A DNA stretch of 64,000 nucleotides from Phycisphaerales bacterium. GTDB taxonomy: Bacteria > Planctomycetota > Phycisphaerae > Sedimentisphaerales > Anaerobacaceae. The translations under genes and the position numbers were made by a program. Every line of letters begins with the position of its first letter. Within the stretch, counting starts at the first letter, position 1. Positions 34,690 through 43,321 of this stretch are shown one piece after another. The DNA lies in assembly GCA_003141315.1 (NCBI GenBank), contig PLLP01000023.1, positions 155,051-219,050 on the forward strand, in the 5' to 3' direction. Under the pieces are notes generated by a model, which did not search any database, was not told the origin of the DNA, and saw only the letters and a list, made by a program, of their open reading frames with translations.

Positions 34690-34836
34690 TTTTCTACCCC
34701 GTGCGACAGAGCAATTAATTTCGCACTAATATAACCTGACCGTCCCATCTTTGCAACAGGTTTTTTGAGAAAATTAGAATGCCCTTTTTCGATGGAAAAC
34801 CCGCATTTTTTGGGGAAATCGGCTAACGGGCGGCGA

Positions 34837-35808
34837 TTACGGACGGGGATGGTATTTTTTGTGAATCATTCTCAATCTTTCGCCGTCAACGTGGGTATAA
34901 ATCTGCGTTGTGGCGATATCGACGTGGCCAAGCATCTCCTGGATGCTTCGCAAGTCCGCCCCCCCTGCCAAAAGATGCGTTGCGAAACAGTGGCGAAGCG
35001 TATGCGGGGACAGCTTTGCGGAAAGGCCTGCCCGTGCGGCATATTTTTTGACTAATCGCCAGATTTCAATTCGGCTGAGCCCCCTGCCGGTGCGCGAGAG
35101 GAAGAGAAACTGGCTGCTGCCAATCTTTGTGGTTTCCCTGTCCGGCTGGGACCGGCCGGCGGCGAGTTTTGGACGTAAATTATATAAATATTCCGTAATC
35201 GCGGCGATGGCGGTTTTACCCAGCGGGATAACCCTTTCACGGTTGCCCTTGCCGATGCACCGCAGGTAGCCGATATCGCGGTTTAAATCGGAGATTTTCA
35301 GATTCGCGATTTCGTTCGCACGCAGGCCCGCCGCGTAAAGCAGTTCGAGCATGGCTTTATCCCGCAGGAAGAAAGGCTCTTTCGGGTCAGGGGTATTGAG
35401 CAGTTCCGCGACCTTATCCTTGCTGCAGACCATTGGCAGTTTTTGCCAGAGTTTCGGGCCGTCGAGCGCCGACGAAAAATCGTCTTTGATAAATTTATTG
35501 AGGGCGGCAAAACGGAGGAACATTCGAATCGCCACAAGGCTGCGTTTGACGGTAGCCTCATCTTTACCATCTTTTGACAGAGAACGCTGGTAGGTCTGAA
35601 TCAGGAGCGGCTTTAACTGCTCCAGGTTGCTGATATTGCAGGAGGAGCAGAATTCGAGAAACCCTTTCAGGTCTCTGCCATAACCGAGGATGGAATTTTC
35701 GGAGAGCCCCGCCTCGATGTGAAGGTAGTTGAGAAAAGAGAGAACGATTTTGCCGAGAGGCAACTCCGCGATTTTTTCTTTTACAGATTGTGTCTGAAAG
35801 AGGGACAA
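34837..35808 (-). CDS. Tyrosine recombinase XerC/XerD
   Basis: This site-specific recombinase of 323 residues probably resolves chromosome dimers at dif. It has an N-terminal SAM-like DNA-binding domain (about 20-115, LSFLNYLHIEAGLSENSILGYGRDLKGF) and a catalytic domain with all active residues: Arg in AAGLRANEIANLK, HTLRHCFATHLL (His and Arg) and LGHVDIATTQIYTHV with the nucleophile Tyr. XerD is slightly favoured by the motif pattern, but C and D cannot be told apart safely. It is not flanked by integron or phage genes. Confidence 0.92.
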   Translation of the reverse strand: MSLFQTQSVKEKIAELPLGKIVLSFLNYLHIEAGLSENSILGYGRDLKGFLEFCSSCNISNLEQLKPLLIQTYQRSLSKDGKDEATVKRSLVAIRMFLRFAALNKFIKDDFSSALDGPKLWQKLPMVCSKDKVAELLNTPDPKEPFFLRDKAMLELLYAAGLRANEIANLKISDLNRDIGYLRCIGKGNRERVIPLGKTAIAAITEYLYNLRPKLAAGRSQPDRETTKIGSSQFLFLSRTGRGLSRIEIWRLVKKYAARAGLSAKLSPHTLRHCFATHLLAGGADLRSIQEMLGHVDIATTQIYTHVDGERLRMIHKKYHPRP

Positions 35809-35922
35809 TTCGGTCGAAGTCCTATAAGAATTTATATTTTAATGAATAGGAAAACTTCTGTTTCGTTCAATCGATGCTTTGGTTATCGGAATTTGCGGCG
35901 ATTCAGCTTTAATCCGAGTTTA

Positions 35923-35971
35923 GGGTATAGGGTGCAGGGTTTAGGGGATAGGGCACAGGGAATAGGGTTTA
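35923..35971 (+). repeat. Heptad array, unit GGGNNNN (7 units), G-quadruplex-prone
   Basis: GGG tracts begin at 35923, 35930, 35937, 35944, 35951, 35958 and 35965, exactly seven bases apart, with short A/T-rich loops. It lies between the divergent recombinase and STAS genes. Confidence 0.9.
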
Positions 35972-36068
35972 GTATCTCTTGCACGGCTGCTTTTCTAGTT
36001 AACCAGCAGTTCAGATAAGCCGATAAAAATATATAAATTTGGAAACAATAGATGGAAGGGCGACGAAT

Positions 36069-36404
36069 ATGGGTATTCAAAACTGGTCGGAAAATATTAT
36101 ACTGGTGGACCTGCCTGCTGAGCCGGAAATAACGGATGAGATGAAAACGGTAATAGAGATGGTTCGCAACAGAGGCGACTGCGACGTGGCGATGGATTTT
36201 TCGTGCGTAGATATAATCACATCGTCGAGTCTGTCGGCAATGCTGAAGCTGCGTAAGATGCTCAGCGACTGCGGCAGACGGCTGGTGTTCTGCAACGTGG
36301 CCGCGGCAACGAGAAATGTGTTTGCAACGACGGGAATAGACGAGATATTCGAGTTTGCGGATGACAAGTTCACGGCGCTTGCAGGACTTCAAATGGTAAA
36401 TTAG
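36069..36404 (+). CDS. STAS-domain protein (anti-sigma factor antagonist-like)
   Basis: A single STAS domain of 111 residues. The segment VAMDFSCVDIITSSSLSAMLKLRKML matches the phosphorylatable Ser/Thr helix start of SpoIIAA/RsbV proteins (the D-x-S/T-S/T-S motif). Such proteins bind and release anti-sigma kinases. No kinase or phosphatase gene is adjacent, so its partner is unknown. ATG 36069 is preferred (GGAAGGG upstream) to a TTG at 36039. The upstream heptad G array may lie in its promoter. Confidence 0.82.
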   Translation: MGIQNWSENIILVDLPAEPEITDEMKTVIEMVRNRGDCDVAMDFSCVDIITSSSLSAMLKLRKMLSDCGRRLVFCNVAAATRNVFATTGIDEIFEFADDKFTALAGLQMVN

Positions 36405-36412
36405 GCACAGGC

Positions 36413-36441
36413 TTGACAAGTCCGGCAGTTTTCTATAGAAT
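36413..36441 (+). promoter_or_regulatory. Strong sigma70 promoter of the rnc leader
   Basis: Perfect TTGACA (36413-36418), 17 bases, then TAGAAT (36436-36441). It lies just after the STAS stop codon and about 200 bases before rnc. Confidence 0.7.
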
Positions 36442-36447
36442 GCATTT

Positions 36448-36652
36448 CATCTGCCTTTGTCCTGATTGAACCGGGACGCTGCGCAGAATAAATATTCCGG
36501 CGGGTTTCACCATTGAAACCCGGTAAAGCAATGAAGCATCACTGTTGAGCCGGTTACGAAAATCGTTTTAGTGAGCGGCTTTCGTAATCAGCTCGCGGAG
36601 CTTGTTCGCTGTAATACGGCGGGCAGGCCGTCAAAGAAAGCGAGTTTAAAGA
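36448..36652 (+). ncRNA. Structured 5' leader of rnc (possible autoregulatory RNA)
   Basis: About 200 transcribed bases without an open frame contain three inverted repeats. Hairpin 1 is CGGGTTTC/GAAACCCG (36501-36522, 8 bp perfect). Hairpin 2 is GAGC-GGTTACGAAA / TTTCGTAATC-GCTC (36547-36594, about 14 bp with one bulge pair). Hairpin 3 is ACGGC/GCCGT near 36626-36641. RNase III genes in enterobacteria carry cleavable leader stems; the parallel here is inference. A separate small RNA is also possible. Confidence 0.45.
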
Positions 36653-37357
36653 ATGGACAAGGAAGTTTTCCACCAAATCGAAAAGGCAATCGGTTACCAA
36701 TTTTCGGATAAAGAGCTGCTGCACATGGCATTTACACATTCATCAGCGGTGACGGACCGGCAGATGAGCAACGAAAGGCTTGAGTTTCTGGGAGATGCTG
36801 TCCTGGGGATGGTAATCTGCCAGGAATTGTACAAACGATTTCCCGAACACCTCGAAGGGGATATGACAAAAAGCAAGAGCCTGCTGGTATCCCGCAGTAT
36901 GTGTTCACGGATAGCAAAAGAGCTCGGGGTAATAAAATTTTTGAAGGCGGGCAAGGGAATGATGAGCAGCAAGGCGCTGGGGGGTTCAATATCCGCGGGG
37001 CTTCTGGAAGCGATTATCGCAGCAATATATATAGACGGCGGATTCGAGACGGCGAGGAATTTTATACTTACCAACTTTACAGCCGCAATTGACGAGATTA
37101 AAGGCGAGAGCTGCCACGGCAACTTCAAGTCGCTGCTGCAGCAGTATGCGCAAAGGCAATCTAACGCCACACCGACATACGACGTGCTTGACGAACAGGG
37201 ACCAGACCATAACAAATGCTTCGAGATGCAGGCAGTTATAGAGGGCAGGCGTTTCGCAAGCGCATGGGGGACAAATAAAAAAGAGGCTGAGCAGCGGGCA
37301 GCATATAACGCACTTATCGAGCTGGGATTGCTTCCAAGCGATTGTGATGCGGAATAA
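36653..37357 (+). CDS. rnc: Ribonuclease III
   Basis: This double-strand-specific endoribonuclease matures rRNA and regulates mRNA. The RNase III signature NERLEFLGDAVLG (40-52) has metal-binding E44 and D48 (window numbering of this protein), with the second acidic pair further on in the IEAIIAAIYIDGG block. The dsRNA-binding domain occupies about 160-228 (FKSLLQQYAQ ... KKEAEQRAAYNAL). 234 residues, normal. It is preceded by a 200-base structured leader with its own strong promoter and only a weak Shine-Dalgarno (GCGAG). Confidence 0.96.
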   Translation: MDKEVFHQIEKAIGYQFSDKELLHMAFTHSSAVTDRQMSNERLEFLGDAVLGMVICQELYKRFPEHLEGDMTKSKSLLVSRSMCSRIAKELGVIKFLKAGKGMMSSKALGGSISAGLLEAIIAAIYIDGGFETARNFILTNFTAAIDEIKGESCHGNFKSLLQQYAQRQSNATPTYDVLDEQGPDHNKCFEMQAVIEGRRFASAWGTNKKEAEQRAAYNALIELGLLPSDCDAE

Positions 37358-37371
37358 CCGGACAAAAAACG

Positions 37372-37399
37372 AAATTTAAAAATAAAAATTCAAAATTGT
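37372..37399. repeat. Heptad array, unit AAATTNN (4 units) plus GC-rich hairpin
   Basis: Units AAATTTA, AAAATAA, AAATTCA and AAATTGT, immediately followed by GGAGCCGCTTTCGGCGG (hairpin stem 37404-37416). This is the same composite as at 43314-43365. It lies 15 bases after the rnc stop. Confidence 0.7.
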
Positions 37400-37453
37400 G
37401 GAGCCGCTTTCGGCGGTGAGAATAATTAATAGGAGAGTTTTTGCCAGGTTTTG

Positions 37454-37696
37454 TCAGGTCATAAAGTTAGTGACAGCAAAAATAGCAATATTCACCAATA
37501 CGAGCAAACAAAGCAAAAAGGCGAGGAGGATAATGCTTTCCCTGATAAGCAGGGCAGCCGTGATTTGGGGCAGCTTAATGGTTTTATAAACAACGACACC
37601 TGCGACAGCGAGCGGGAGCAGCCAAAGAAGCTGCGCCGGATTAGTGCCAATAGCTTCCGGGGAAAGGAAGGTCGCCAAAAGGGATAAGGTTATCAT
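37454..37696 (-). CDS. Small two-helix membrane protein
   Basis: An 80-residue hydrophobic protein with two membrane helices (about 22-40 and 50-75). The ATGA overlap with the gene upstream (37693-37696) indicates translational coupling. No family is recognised. It is the last gene of the TPR-chaperone-membrane protein run. Confidence 0.55.
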   Translation of the reverse strand: MITLSLLATFLSPEAIGTNPAQLLWLLPLAVAGVVVYKTIKLPQITAALLIRESIILLAFLLCLLVLVNIAIFAVTNFMT

Positions 37697-38100
37697 TTTT
37701 CCCGCCCTCCCAAAAAGTCCGGCTTTAGACAGGCAAGGTACGCCGCATTAATAACGCAGAGCAGGTTGAGCATGCCCGCAATACCGGTATAAATTTGTCC
37801 TATTTCAGCGGGTTTTCCGAAGACCTGCAGATGGTTTGCGGCAGTGATTTTGCCGAGCAGGGCAACGAGAGGCGAGTTAAGCATCTGGGCAACGTACCAG
37901 AGTTTTTCGTTGACCGGGTCGATGACTGCGATGGAGCCGACATACAGGCCGACAGCAAACGTAAGGCAGATGGCAACAAAAATAATAACGGCCCGCTTCT
38001 TCTCATTGAGCAGGAAAAACCCGCTGCCCGGTATGCACCATCCCATCAGGGCGACAAAGAGAACAAAAAATAAGCCGGATTGCTTTTGTGTCGGCGGCAT
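37693..38100 (-). CDS. Small integral membrane protein (DUF6677-like)
   Basis: A 135-residue protein with about four membrane helices and the N-terminal block ALMGWCIPGSGFFLLNEKKRA, which recalls a planctomycete membrane family annotated DUF6677; that name is from memory. AAGGA precedes ATG 38100 at nine bases. It starts 12 bases after the SurA-like gene ends and is coupled to the 80-residue gene downstream, so the three form an operon. Confidence 0.6.
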   Translation of the reverse strand: MPPTQKQSGLFFVLFVALMGWCIPGSGFFLLNEKKRAVIIFVAICLTFAVGLYVGSIAVIDPVNEKLWYVAQMLNSPLVALLGKITAANHLQVFGKPAEIGQIYTGIAGMLNLLCVINAAYLACLKPDFLGGREK

Positions 38101-38112
38101 TTTCAGGAATCC

Positions 38113-40332
38113 TTATAGATTAGGCTGATTGGCGTCGGCAGCACGCTGAGGCTTCAGCCATTTAAATTGTGTTCTTTTGAGAATATTATCCGGATTGAAA
38201 TAAACGAGGGCGAGCGACTGCGACCTTATAGTGTCCTCGAGGAACATTTGCCGGACTTTCTCGCTATCGTAATCATTTTGGTTCACGTGTCTGATGGAGA
38301 GGTCTTTGATGCAATAGAAGCTTAAATCGGGTTCGAAACGCCAGATGAAAGGAGTTTTAGGAGTATTCGCATCATCAGCAAGGGCATGGAGCTGTTCGAT
38401 AAACATACGCTGTTTGAGAATAGTGCGGAGCTCGGAATCGAGGGCAGGATTTCCGGCGGCGTAAAGCTTCAGGGACTCGATTCTCGAATCGGAGATTTGC
38501 TGCTGGCTGAACTGACTAACCACCTGAAAGTTGTTTGGGCCGGTAATTTCCTTGTCCGCCGTTTTGGGATATTCTGCATTCAATTTATCGATAGCCTGCT
38601 GCCAGTTACCTGTCCGTTCAACCTGCTGTTTAAATTCATCTGCTTTTTGTTTGGTCAGACCAATGGCGGCAAGTTTTTTGAGGTCTTTGGCAACACTTTC
38701 TTTTACAGAATAGATTCTAATCTCCCTGCTGCAGGGGTCTATCGCAATGGATTCCTTGTTGAAAGACTGGTTCATGTTTTCAGGGGCATGTGCCTTCTGC
38801 GCATCGACGATTCTAACGATAGCCTTGATTTTACCTGACACGTCATTTAACAGGCCGATGTTCTTATACATCTGAGGTTTGGTTGTAGTAAATGAGTCTA
38901 TGTCGGAAGTGCCGAGCTGGTCAACAGCAAAGACAATTTTAAACAGCCATTCAAAAGTCGGGTTGCGGACAGGGTCGAATTGAGGCCCTTCGAGGATAAG
39001 TCTGCCAAGCACGGGGTCATGCTGGATGTCCGATGCGCTTAACAGGCCTGTTCTGCCGACAAGGATGTCTATGCCAAATTCCGTTTTCAATTGTTTGGCA
39101 GCGGCTGAATAATTACTTTCGATTTTGAGGAATTGCTCGGCCGAGATTTGATTAGAGGCAGTTTCAGGATTTTCAGTAAGAACCGACGCCCGCTGGATTA
39201 TCTGGCCGGACTTTGTATCGATTTTTTTCTGCAGAAGAGTCCGCTCGATGGAATCCGCGACTTCAGGAAAAGATTTGGTCTGCTCTATCTGAGTAGAGTT
39301 GGGGTCATTGGGGTCGGAAGGAACTTTTGAAGTAAAGTAGGCCTTGTTTTTGGTAAAGAACTGCTCAATTTCTTCCTGGGTTGGTTTCGGGACGATTTTT
39401 TCGACGTCGTCGAGCCTGACGGCGATGTATTGAAGCTGTGCGCAATCGGAAATTTTATAACCGAACCCGTAAGGATTCTGCTGCGAGACCTGGCCGATAA
39501 AGTCGTCTTTGAATTTCGTGAACTGCTCGTTCAGCAGGCCGACATTCGGTTCAGGTATGTCTTTTATAAAGGCACCTGAGTCGAATCTTACGTAATTTAC
39601 ATCAACAGTCTGCATTTCGTTAAGTATATTATATTTTACCTGCTGCTCCGTGACGTTTTCAGTAGAGCAAACGGCTTTGCAGTATTCGAGGACGGACATA
39701 AGGTCGGAGAAGGAAGAGAGAACCTGGTCTTCGGATACGAAACCCTCTGTGCGAAGAGGGGCATTAACAACGGCGTTAATAACCTGGGCATAAGTAGCGC
39801 CCTGGAAGAATTGAGGGATGAAATTAGTAAGGAAAATTTTGGCCTGCTCTTTTGAAATTCTAACGCCGGCCTGTCCGGCTTCCTTCTTGAGCAGGAACCA
39901 ATAGACATAAGCAGGCTCGGTGCGTTTGTATATGTCGTAAATTTGTTTGTCTGATATGGTAAAGCCCTGCACTTTGGCCTGCTTCAGATAGGAAACAGTC
40001 ATAGGGGAGGACTGTCTTTCGGAAAAGAGGACTTCGCCGAGAGTAATGCCCTGCAGGCTGTTTGTCTGCATCATCGGGATAGACAGAGACCTCAAAAGAG
40101 AATCGGCCTTAAGCTCAAGCAAAATCGCGAGTTCCGATTGAGCATTCTGGACGTCGAAAGACGTGATTTTCTGACCATTGCCGAAGACAGCAACAGATTT
40201 GTTTATGTTCTGGCCGAGATTTTCACAGGACCTCGTAAGGGCAGTCCCGCCGACAAAACCTACCATCAGAACAACAACAACGACGGCCATAATTTTCTGG
40301 TTATTTTTGCGAAACCATTTCATTAAATGCAT
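38113..40332 (-). CDS. SurA-N/PpiD-like membrane-anchored periplasmic chaperone
   Basis: A 739-residue protein with one N-terminal membrane helix (about 13-32), then a large periplasmic part. Its first section (VAVFGNGQKITSFDVQNAQSEL) matches the SurA_N start of PpiD and SurA proteins. No complete parvulin isomerase motif is evident in the middle, so it may be a chaperone without isomerase activity. GGAG lies seven bases before ATG 40332. It leads the operon with the two small membrane proteins. Role inferred: folding or quality control of exported proteins. Confidence 0.72.
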   Translation of the reverse strand: MHLMKWFRKNNQKIMAVVVVVLMVGFVGGTALTRSCENLGQNINKSVAVFGNGQKITSFDVQNAQSELAILLELKADSLLRSLSIPMMQTNSLQGITLGEVLFSERQSSPMTVSYLKQAKVQGFTISDKQIYDIYKRTEPAYVYWFLLKKEAGQAGVRISKEQAKIFLTNFIPQFFQGATYAQVINAVVNAPLRTEGFVSEDQVLSSFSDLMSVLEYCKAVCSTENVTEQQVKYNILNEMQTVDVNYVRFDSGAFIKDIPEPNVGLLNEQFTKFKDDFIGQVSQQNPYGFGYKISDCAQLQYIAVRLDDVEKIVPKPTQEEIEQFFTKNKAYFTSKVPSDPNDPNSTQIEQTKSFPEVADSIERTLLQKKIDTKSGQIIQRASVLTENPETASNQISAEQFLKIESNYSAAAKQLKTEFGIDILVGRTGLLSASDIQHDPVLGRLILEGPQFDPVRNPTFEWLFKIVFAVDQLGTSDIDSFTTTKPQMYKNIGLLNDVSGKIKAIVRIVDAQKAHAPENMNQSFNKESIAIDPCSREIRIYSVKESVAKDLKKLAAIGLTKQKADEFKQQVERTGNWQQAIDKLNAEYPKTADKEITGPNNFQVVSQFSQQQISDSRIESLKLYAAGNPALDSELRTILKQRMFIEQLHALADDANTPKTPFIWRFEPDLSFYCIKDLSIRHVNQNDYDSEKVRQMFLEDTIRSQSLALVYFNPDNILKRTQFKWLKPQRAADANQPNL

Positions 40333-40350
40333 ACAATCACTCCAATATTT

Positions 40351-40399
40351 AAGTCATAAGTTATGGGCCACAAGCCACAAGTTATAAGTCATAAGCTGG
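40351..40399. repeat. Heptad array, unit AAGYYAY (7 units)
   Basis: Units AAGTCAT, AAGTTAT, GGGCCAC, AAGCCAC, AAGTTAT, AAGTCAT and AAGCTGG in perfect register. The first, second, fifth and sixth units form a mirror-like order. It lies in the leader of the SurA-like gene, 18 bases from its start. Confidence 0.85.
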
Positions 40400-40539
40400 A
40401 AAGTCATGCTGTCTTTATATTTTTTTGAGCCATTCAGTATAGACAGAAAAGATACTTTTGCAAGCAAATTAGCAGATTTTTAGGCAGCGGCAGGGAAGGT
40501 CTGCAAGGAAATTGCCGGAACAGGCAAAAGACGAGGCGG

Positions 40540-40554
40540 CCCGCCTTCGGCGGG
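40540..40554 (-). terminator. GC-rich hairpin at the end of the TPR gene
   Basis: CCCGCC-TTC-GGCGGG (either strand) abuts the stop codon at 40555-40557. On the minus strand the 3' side has CTCGTCTTTTG, a weak T run. It has the same core as the hairpins at 37404 and 43353, so it may be a repeat-element hairpin used as terminator. Confidence 0.45.
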
Positions 40555-41913
40555 TTATTTCGAGGAAAACTTAAGGCGTCCGAAAAAAGAGGAGAGCTGC
40601 TCGCCTGCCTGCTTTGTGAAATAAGCTCTTTCGAGTTTTTTGAGGCGGCAGTCGCCGGGACAGATTTGCCTTAAAAGATTTATCTGTTCGAGAGCCGCTG
40701 TGAAGTTGGATTCGGCAAGAAACAGGTACGCAAGTTCCACAATGGCGGCGGTATGCTGCCCTTTAAGCTCGACAGCCTTTTTCAGAAGTTCTGCTGCATT
40801 TTCAGTCCTGCCTTGAAGTATGTTTATACAGCCGAGATAATAATAGGCGTCAGGATTCGATGCCGCCAGGTCGATTGTCCTCAACAGACAATTCGAGGCG
40901 GAATCGAGGTCGTCTAATTTCAGGAAAATCGAGGCCATCGAAAGAAGTATATCAGGATTGTCATTTGCCAGCTGCAGTTCGACAGCGAGATAAGCCTTCG
41001 CCTTTGCGGTTTGCCCCGCGGATAAAGAAAGAATCGCCAGCCTGAAACGCGGGCCGGGCATTGCGCCGCTTTTTTCGATAGCCTGCTTGTAAAGGTGTAT
41101 GGCTTTTTTCGTGTCTTTGGAGTTGTAAGCGATTTCGCCGAGATAAAAAATGGCCGCTGCGGACTCAGGATTTAATTCAAGGATTCTGTTGAATTTTTCC
41201 TTTGCGGATTCGGTATCTCCAGTCTGAAGAAGCAGCAGGCCGAAATCACCTATCACCTCGACGTCGGCGGCATTCTTTCGAAGCTCTTCGAGGAAAAAAC
41301 TTCTTGCGGATTCGATATCGCCGTCCGCCCAGCAGGCCTGTGCGATTCGGTAATTTATCTGCGGATGATTCGGGTCTAATTTTTCGGTTTTTTGCCAGCA
41401 GAGGATAGCTTTTTTATAAAGGCGCTGGATAAAGAAGCTGTTGCCGATATTGTAGAAACAGATAGGACAGTTCGGATTTATCTGCTGAGCCATATAGAAC
41501 ATCTGCTCAGCCAGTTCGTGCTGGCCTGTCTCGGCATAAGTAATGATTCTGTTGCAATAGGAGGCCTCGAAGAACGGGTCGAGCTGTTCGATTTGCTCGA
41601 AGGTCTGGATGGCCAAGTCATAGAGGCCGACCCTCGTGTAGTCAATGGCGAGTGCATTAAGAATTTCGACATCGCCCGGGCTAAGGTCAAGGGCGGCTTC
41701 GTATTCGCTGATTGCATCATCGAATCGGCCGGCGGAATCGAGAGCGAGCGCCTTGTCGAAGTGCCAGCAGCTATTGGCGGGATTTATCTGGAGGGCCTGG
41801 TCAATCTCCTCGATAGCCTGACCGATTTGGCCATCTTCATAATGCTCGCAGGCCTGCATTGCCATTTGCTCAGCCTGGTCATAAGGACCGTAAATTGTAT
41901 CGTCGAAAAGCAT
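40555..41913 (-). CDS. Tetratricopeptide-repeat protein
   Basis: The 452 residues consist almost entirely of 34-residue TPR units, about eleven in number (A-x-x-x-A-L-x-x-x-P patterns such as YYYLGCINILQGRTENAAELLKKAVEL). There is no signal peptide or catalytic domain, so it is likely a cytosolic scaffold. The target is unknown. It lies upstream of the SurA-like operon on the same strand, 220 bases apart with a heptad array between them. Confidence 0.82.
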   Translation of the reverse strand: MLFDDTIYGPYDQAEQMAMQACEHYEDGQIGQAIEEIDQALQINPANSCWHFDKALALDSAGRFDDAISEYEAALDLSPGDVEILNALAIDYTRVGLYDLAIQTFEQIEQLDPFFEASYCNRIITYAETGQHELAEQMFYMAQQINPNCPICFYNIGNSFFIQRLYKKAILCWQKTEKLDPNHPQINYRIAQACWADGDIESARSFFLEELRKNAADVEVIGDFGLLLLQTGDTESAKEKFNRILELNPESAAAIFYLGEIAYNSKDTKKAIHLYKQAIEKSGAMPGPRFRLAILSLSAGQTAKAKAYLAVELQLANDNPDILLSMASIFLKLDDLDSASNCLLRTIDLAASNPDAYYYLGCINILQGRTENAAELLKKAVELKGQHTAAIVELAYLFLAESNFTAALEQINLLRQICPGDCRLKKLERAYFTKQAGEQLSSFFGRLKFSSK

Positions 41914-42336
41914 AATTTTAGCCGCCTGAATTTCGCACTATTCCGGATAAGATTTTTCCGCATAGCGTAAGCTATCCCTTACGGGAAAAGTTATCGCCAA
42001 TCGGCTTTTGACGGGTAAGGTCTTTTGCGCTCAGGTGGAACCTTTTTGTTAACGGAGAATATTTTTTTGTTGATTTAGTTTATAACTTCTTATAATTAAA
42101 GCCTTTAGCGAATGAAACCGGCCTTAACAGACAGTTGAGCAGAAACTGGCGATGGTTTTTTTTGGCAAGAAGGCGAAAATAGTCTTATAATGTTGGTCGA
42201 AACAGCGGGCTTGTCCGCCGAAGGCAGAAAGCAATCTGTTAATATTGTATAGATTGCTTCGCTTCGCTCGCAATGACAAAACTACATTTTTTTCGGAGCA
42301 AAAACGAAAGTCAGAAAGAATTTGGAGAAACAAGTT
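41914..42336. other. Intergenic tract before ribH
   Basis: A 420-base divergent region between the TPR gene and ribH. A TATAAT box lies at 42091-42096 with only a poor -35. A short inverted repeat ATTGC(N12)GCAAT with repeated TTCGC lies at 42253-42274, of the interspersed kind often seen in such genomes. TCCGCCGAAGGC-like sequence is near 42214. No FMN riboswitch core was found. Confidence 0.45.
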
Positions 42337-42801
42337 ATGGTTAAAGAGATAAAGGGTCAGCTTGCTGCCGGCAAGGGAAATTTCGGAATCGTGGTAAGCA
42401 GGTTCAATGAATTTGTGACGAGCCGGCTTCTTGCGGGCGCAATAGACTGCCTGCAGCGACACGGCGCCGCCGATGAGCAGATAACAGTAGTATGGGTGCC
42501 GGGAATCTGCGAAATAACACAGGCGGCAAAACGTATGGCAAAGAGCGGCAAATACGCAGCGGTCATCTGCTTAGGCGCAGGCATACGCGGACAGACGAGC
42601 CACTATGAATATATCTGTCAGCAGGCGGTTCGCGGAATCGGGCAGATAAATTATGATACGGACGTACCGACGATTTTTGGCGTTCTGACGTGCGAATCGC
42701 TGGAGCAGGCGGTTGAGCGGGCAGGCGGTAAAAAAGATAACGCGGGAGCGGATGCGGCCATAGCTGCGATTGAAATGGTCAACCTGGTAAAGCAGATATA
42801 G
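42337..42801 (+). CDS. ribH: 6,7-dimethyl-8-ribityllumazine synthase (RibH)
   Basis: This enzyme condenses 3,4-dihydroxy-2-butanone 4-phosphate with the pyrimidine intermediate, the penultimate riboflavin step. 154 residues with FGIVVSRFNEFVTSRLLAGA, VPGICEI (for the usual PGAFEI), GAGIRGQTSHYEYI with the catalytic His, and TDVPTIFGVLT. ATG 42337 has GGAG nine bases upstream; a TTG at 42322 is discarded. It is followed 64 bases later by nusB, a common pairing. Confidence 0.95.
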   Translation: MVKEIKGQLAAGKGNFGIVVSRFNEFVTSRLLAGAIDCLQRHGAADEQITVVWVPGICEITQAAKRMAKSGKYAAVICLGAGIRGQTSHYEYICQQAVRGIGQINYDTDVPTIFGVLTCESLEQAVERAGGKKDNAGADAAIAAIEMVNLVKQI

Positions 42802-42865
42802 TTTTTTGCAATCGCTTTACGCACGGACGGAACGACGTTTTTAACAGGACATTAGAGGTTGAAAA

Positions 42866-43321
42866 GTGGATAAGAGGACACGGGCTCGCCAGATAGCAAT
42901 GCAGGCGCTTTACCAGTTGGACGTGCGCGGCGGGAATGCGGTAAGCAGCATAGACAGCTTTTTCGCAGAAAGCGATGAAGATGAGTCTTGCCGGGAACTG
43001 GCGAAAAAGTGGTGCAGCGGAGCATGGGAAAACGTTCGCCAGTGCGATAAGCTAATAGAGGAATCCGCAGTAAGATGGAGCCTGTCGAGGCTGTCGCTGG
43101 TGGATAAAAGCATATTGAGGCTGGCGGTGTATCAGTTGCAATTCTGCGAGGACATACCGCCGAAGGTGTCGATAAACGAGGCGATTGAGCTCGCCAAAAA
43201 ATACAGCGGGGATAAGTCGCCGGCGTTTGTTAACGGCGTACTCGATGCGGTACTGAAAAAAATAACGGAAAAGGAGCAGAACCCCAAAGTCGCAGAGACG
43301 CAGGAGAAGAAGGAAATTTAA
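42866..43321 (+). CDS. nusB: Transcription antitermination factor NusB
   Basis: An all-helical RNA-binding protein that joins NusE (S10) on boxA RNA in rRNA antitermination. 151 residues: RTRARQIAMQALYQLDV at the N-terminus and PPKVSINEAIELAKKYSGDKSPAFVNGVLDAV at the C-terminus are the family blocks. The start is GTG 42866 with GAGG upstream. The last codons and the stop lie inside a heptad array (43314-43348). Confidence 0.95.
   Translation: MDKRTRARQIAMQALYQLDVRGGNAVSSIDSFFAESDEDESCRELAKKWCSGAWENVRQCDKLIEESAVRWSLSRLSLVDKSILRLAVYQLQFCEDIPPKVSINEAIELAKKYSGDKSPAFVNGVLDAVLKKITEKEQNPKVAETQEKKEI

Larger units (their letters stand above)
34458..34836. other. Intergenic tract between tRNA-Gln and the recombinase gene
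   Basis: It contains three heptad arrays (34465-34492, 34526-34553, 34641-34689). The first two share the 10-bp inverted repeat TGTATTGCGT / ACGCAATACA. A G+C-rich segment (34558-34640) with the palindromic string GGCTTGAGTCAGCAAAGCC is discussed under rejected items. No gene. Confidence 0.55.

Noticed and set aside
35923..35971. CRISPR or telomere-like array
   Set aside because: Units are only 7 bases with no spacers and there are no cas genes or replicon end nearby; best described as a heptad array.
42250..42278. ATTGC...GCAAT inverted repeat as a terminator or regulator of ribH
   Set aside because: It has no T run and matches a type of short interspersed repeat seen in many genomes, so no function is assigned.
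41914..42336. FMN riboswitch ahead of ribH (also looked for ahead of ribE and ribBA)
   Set aside because: None of the conserved RFN stem-loop segments was recognised in any of the three leaders.
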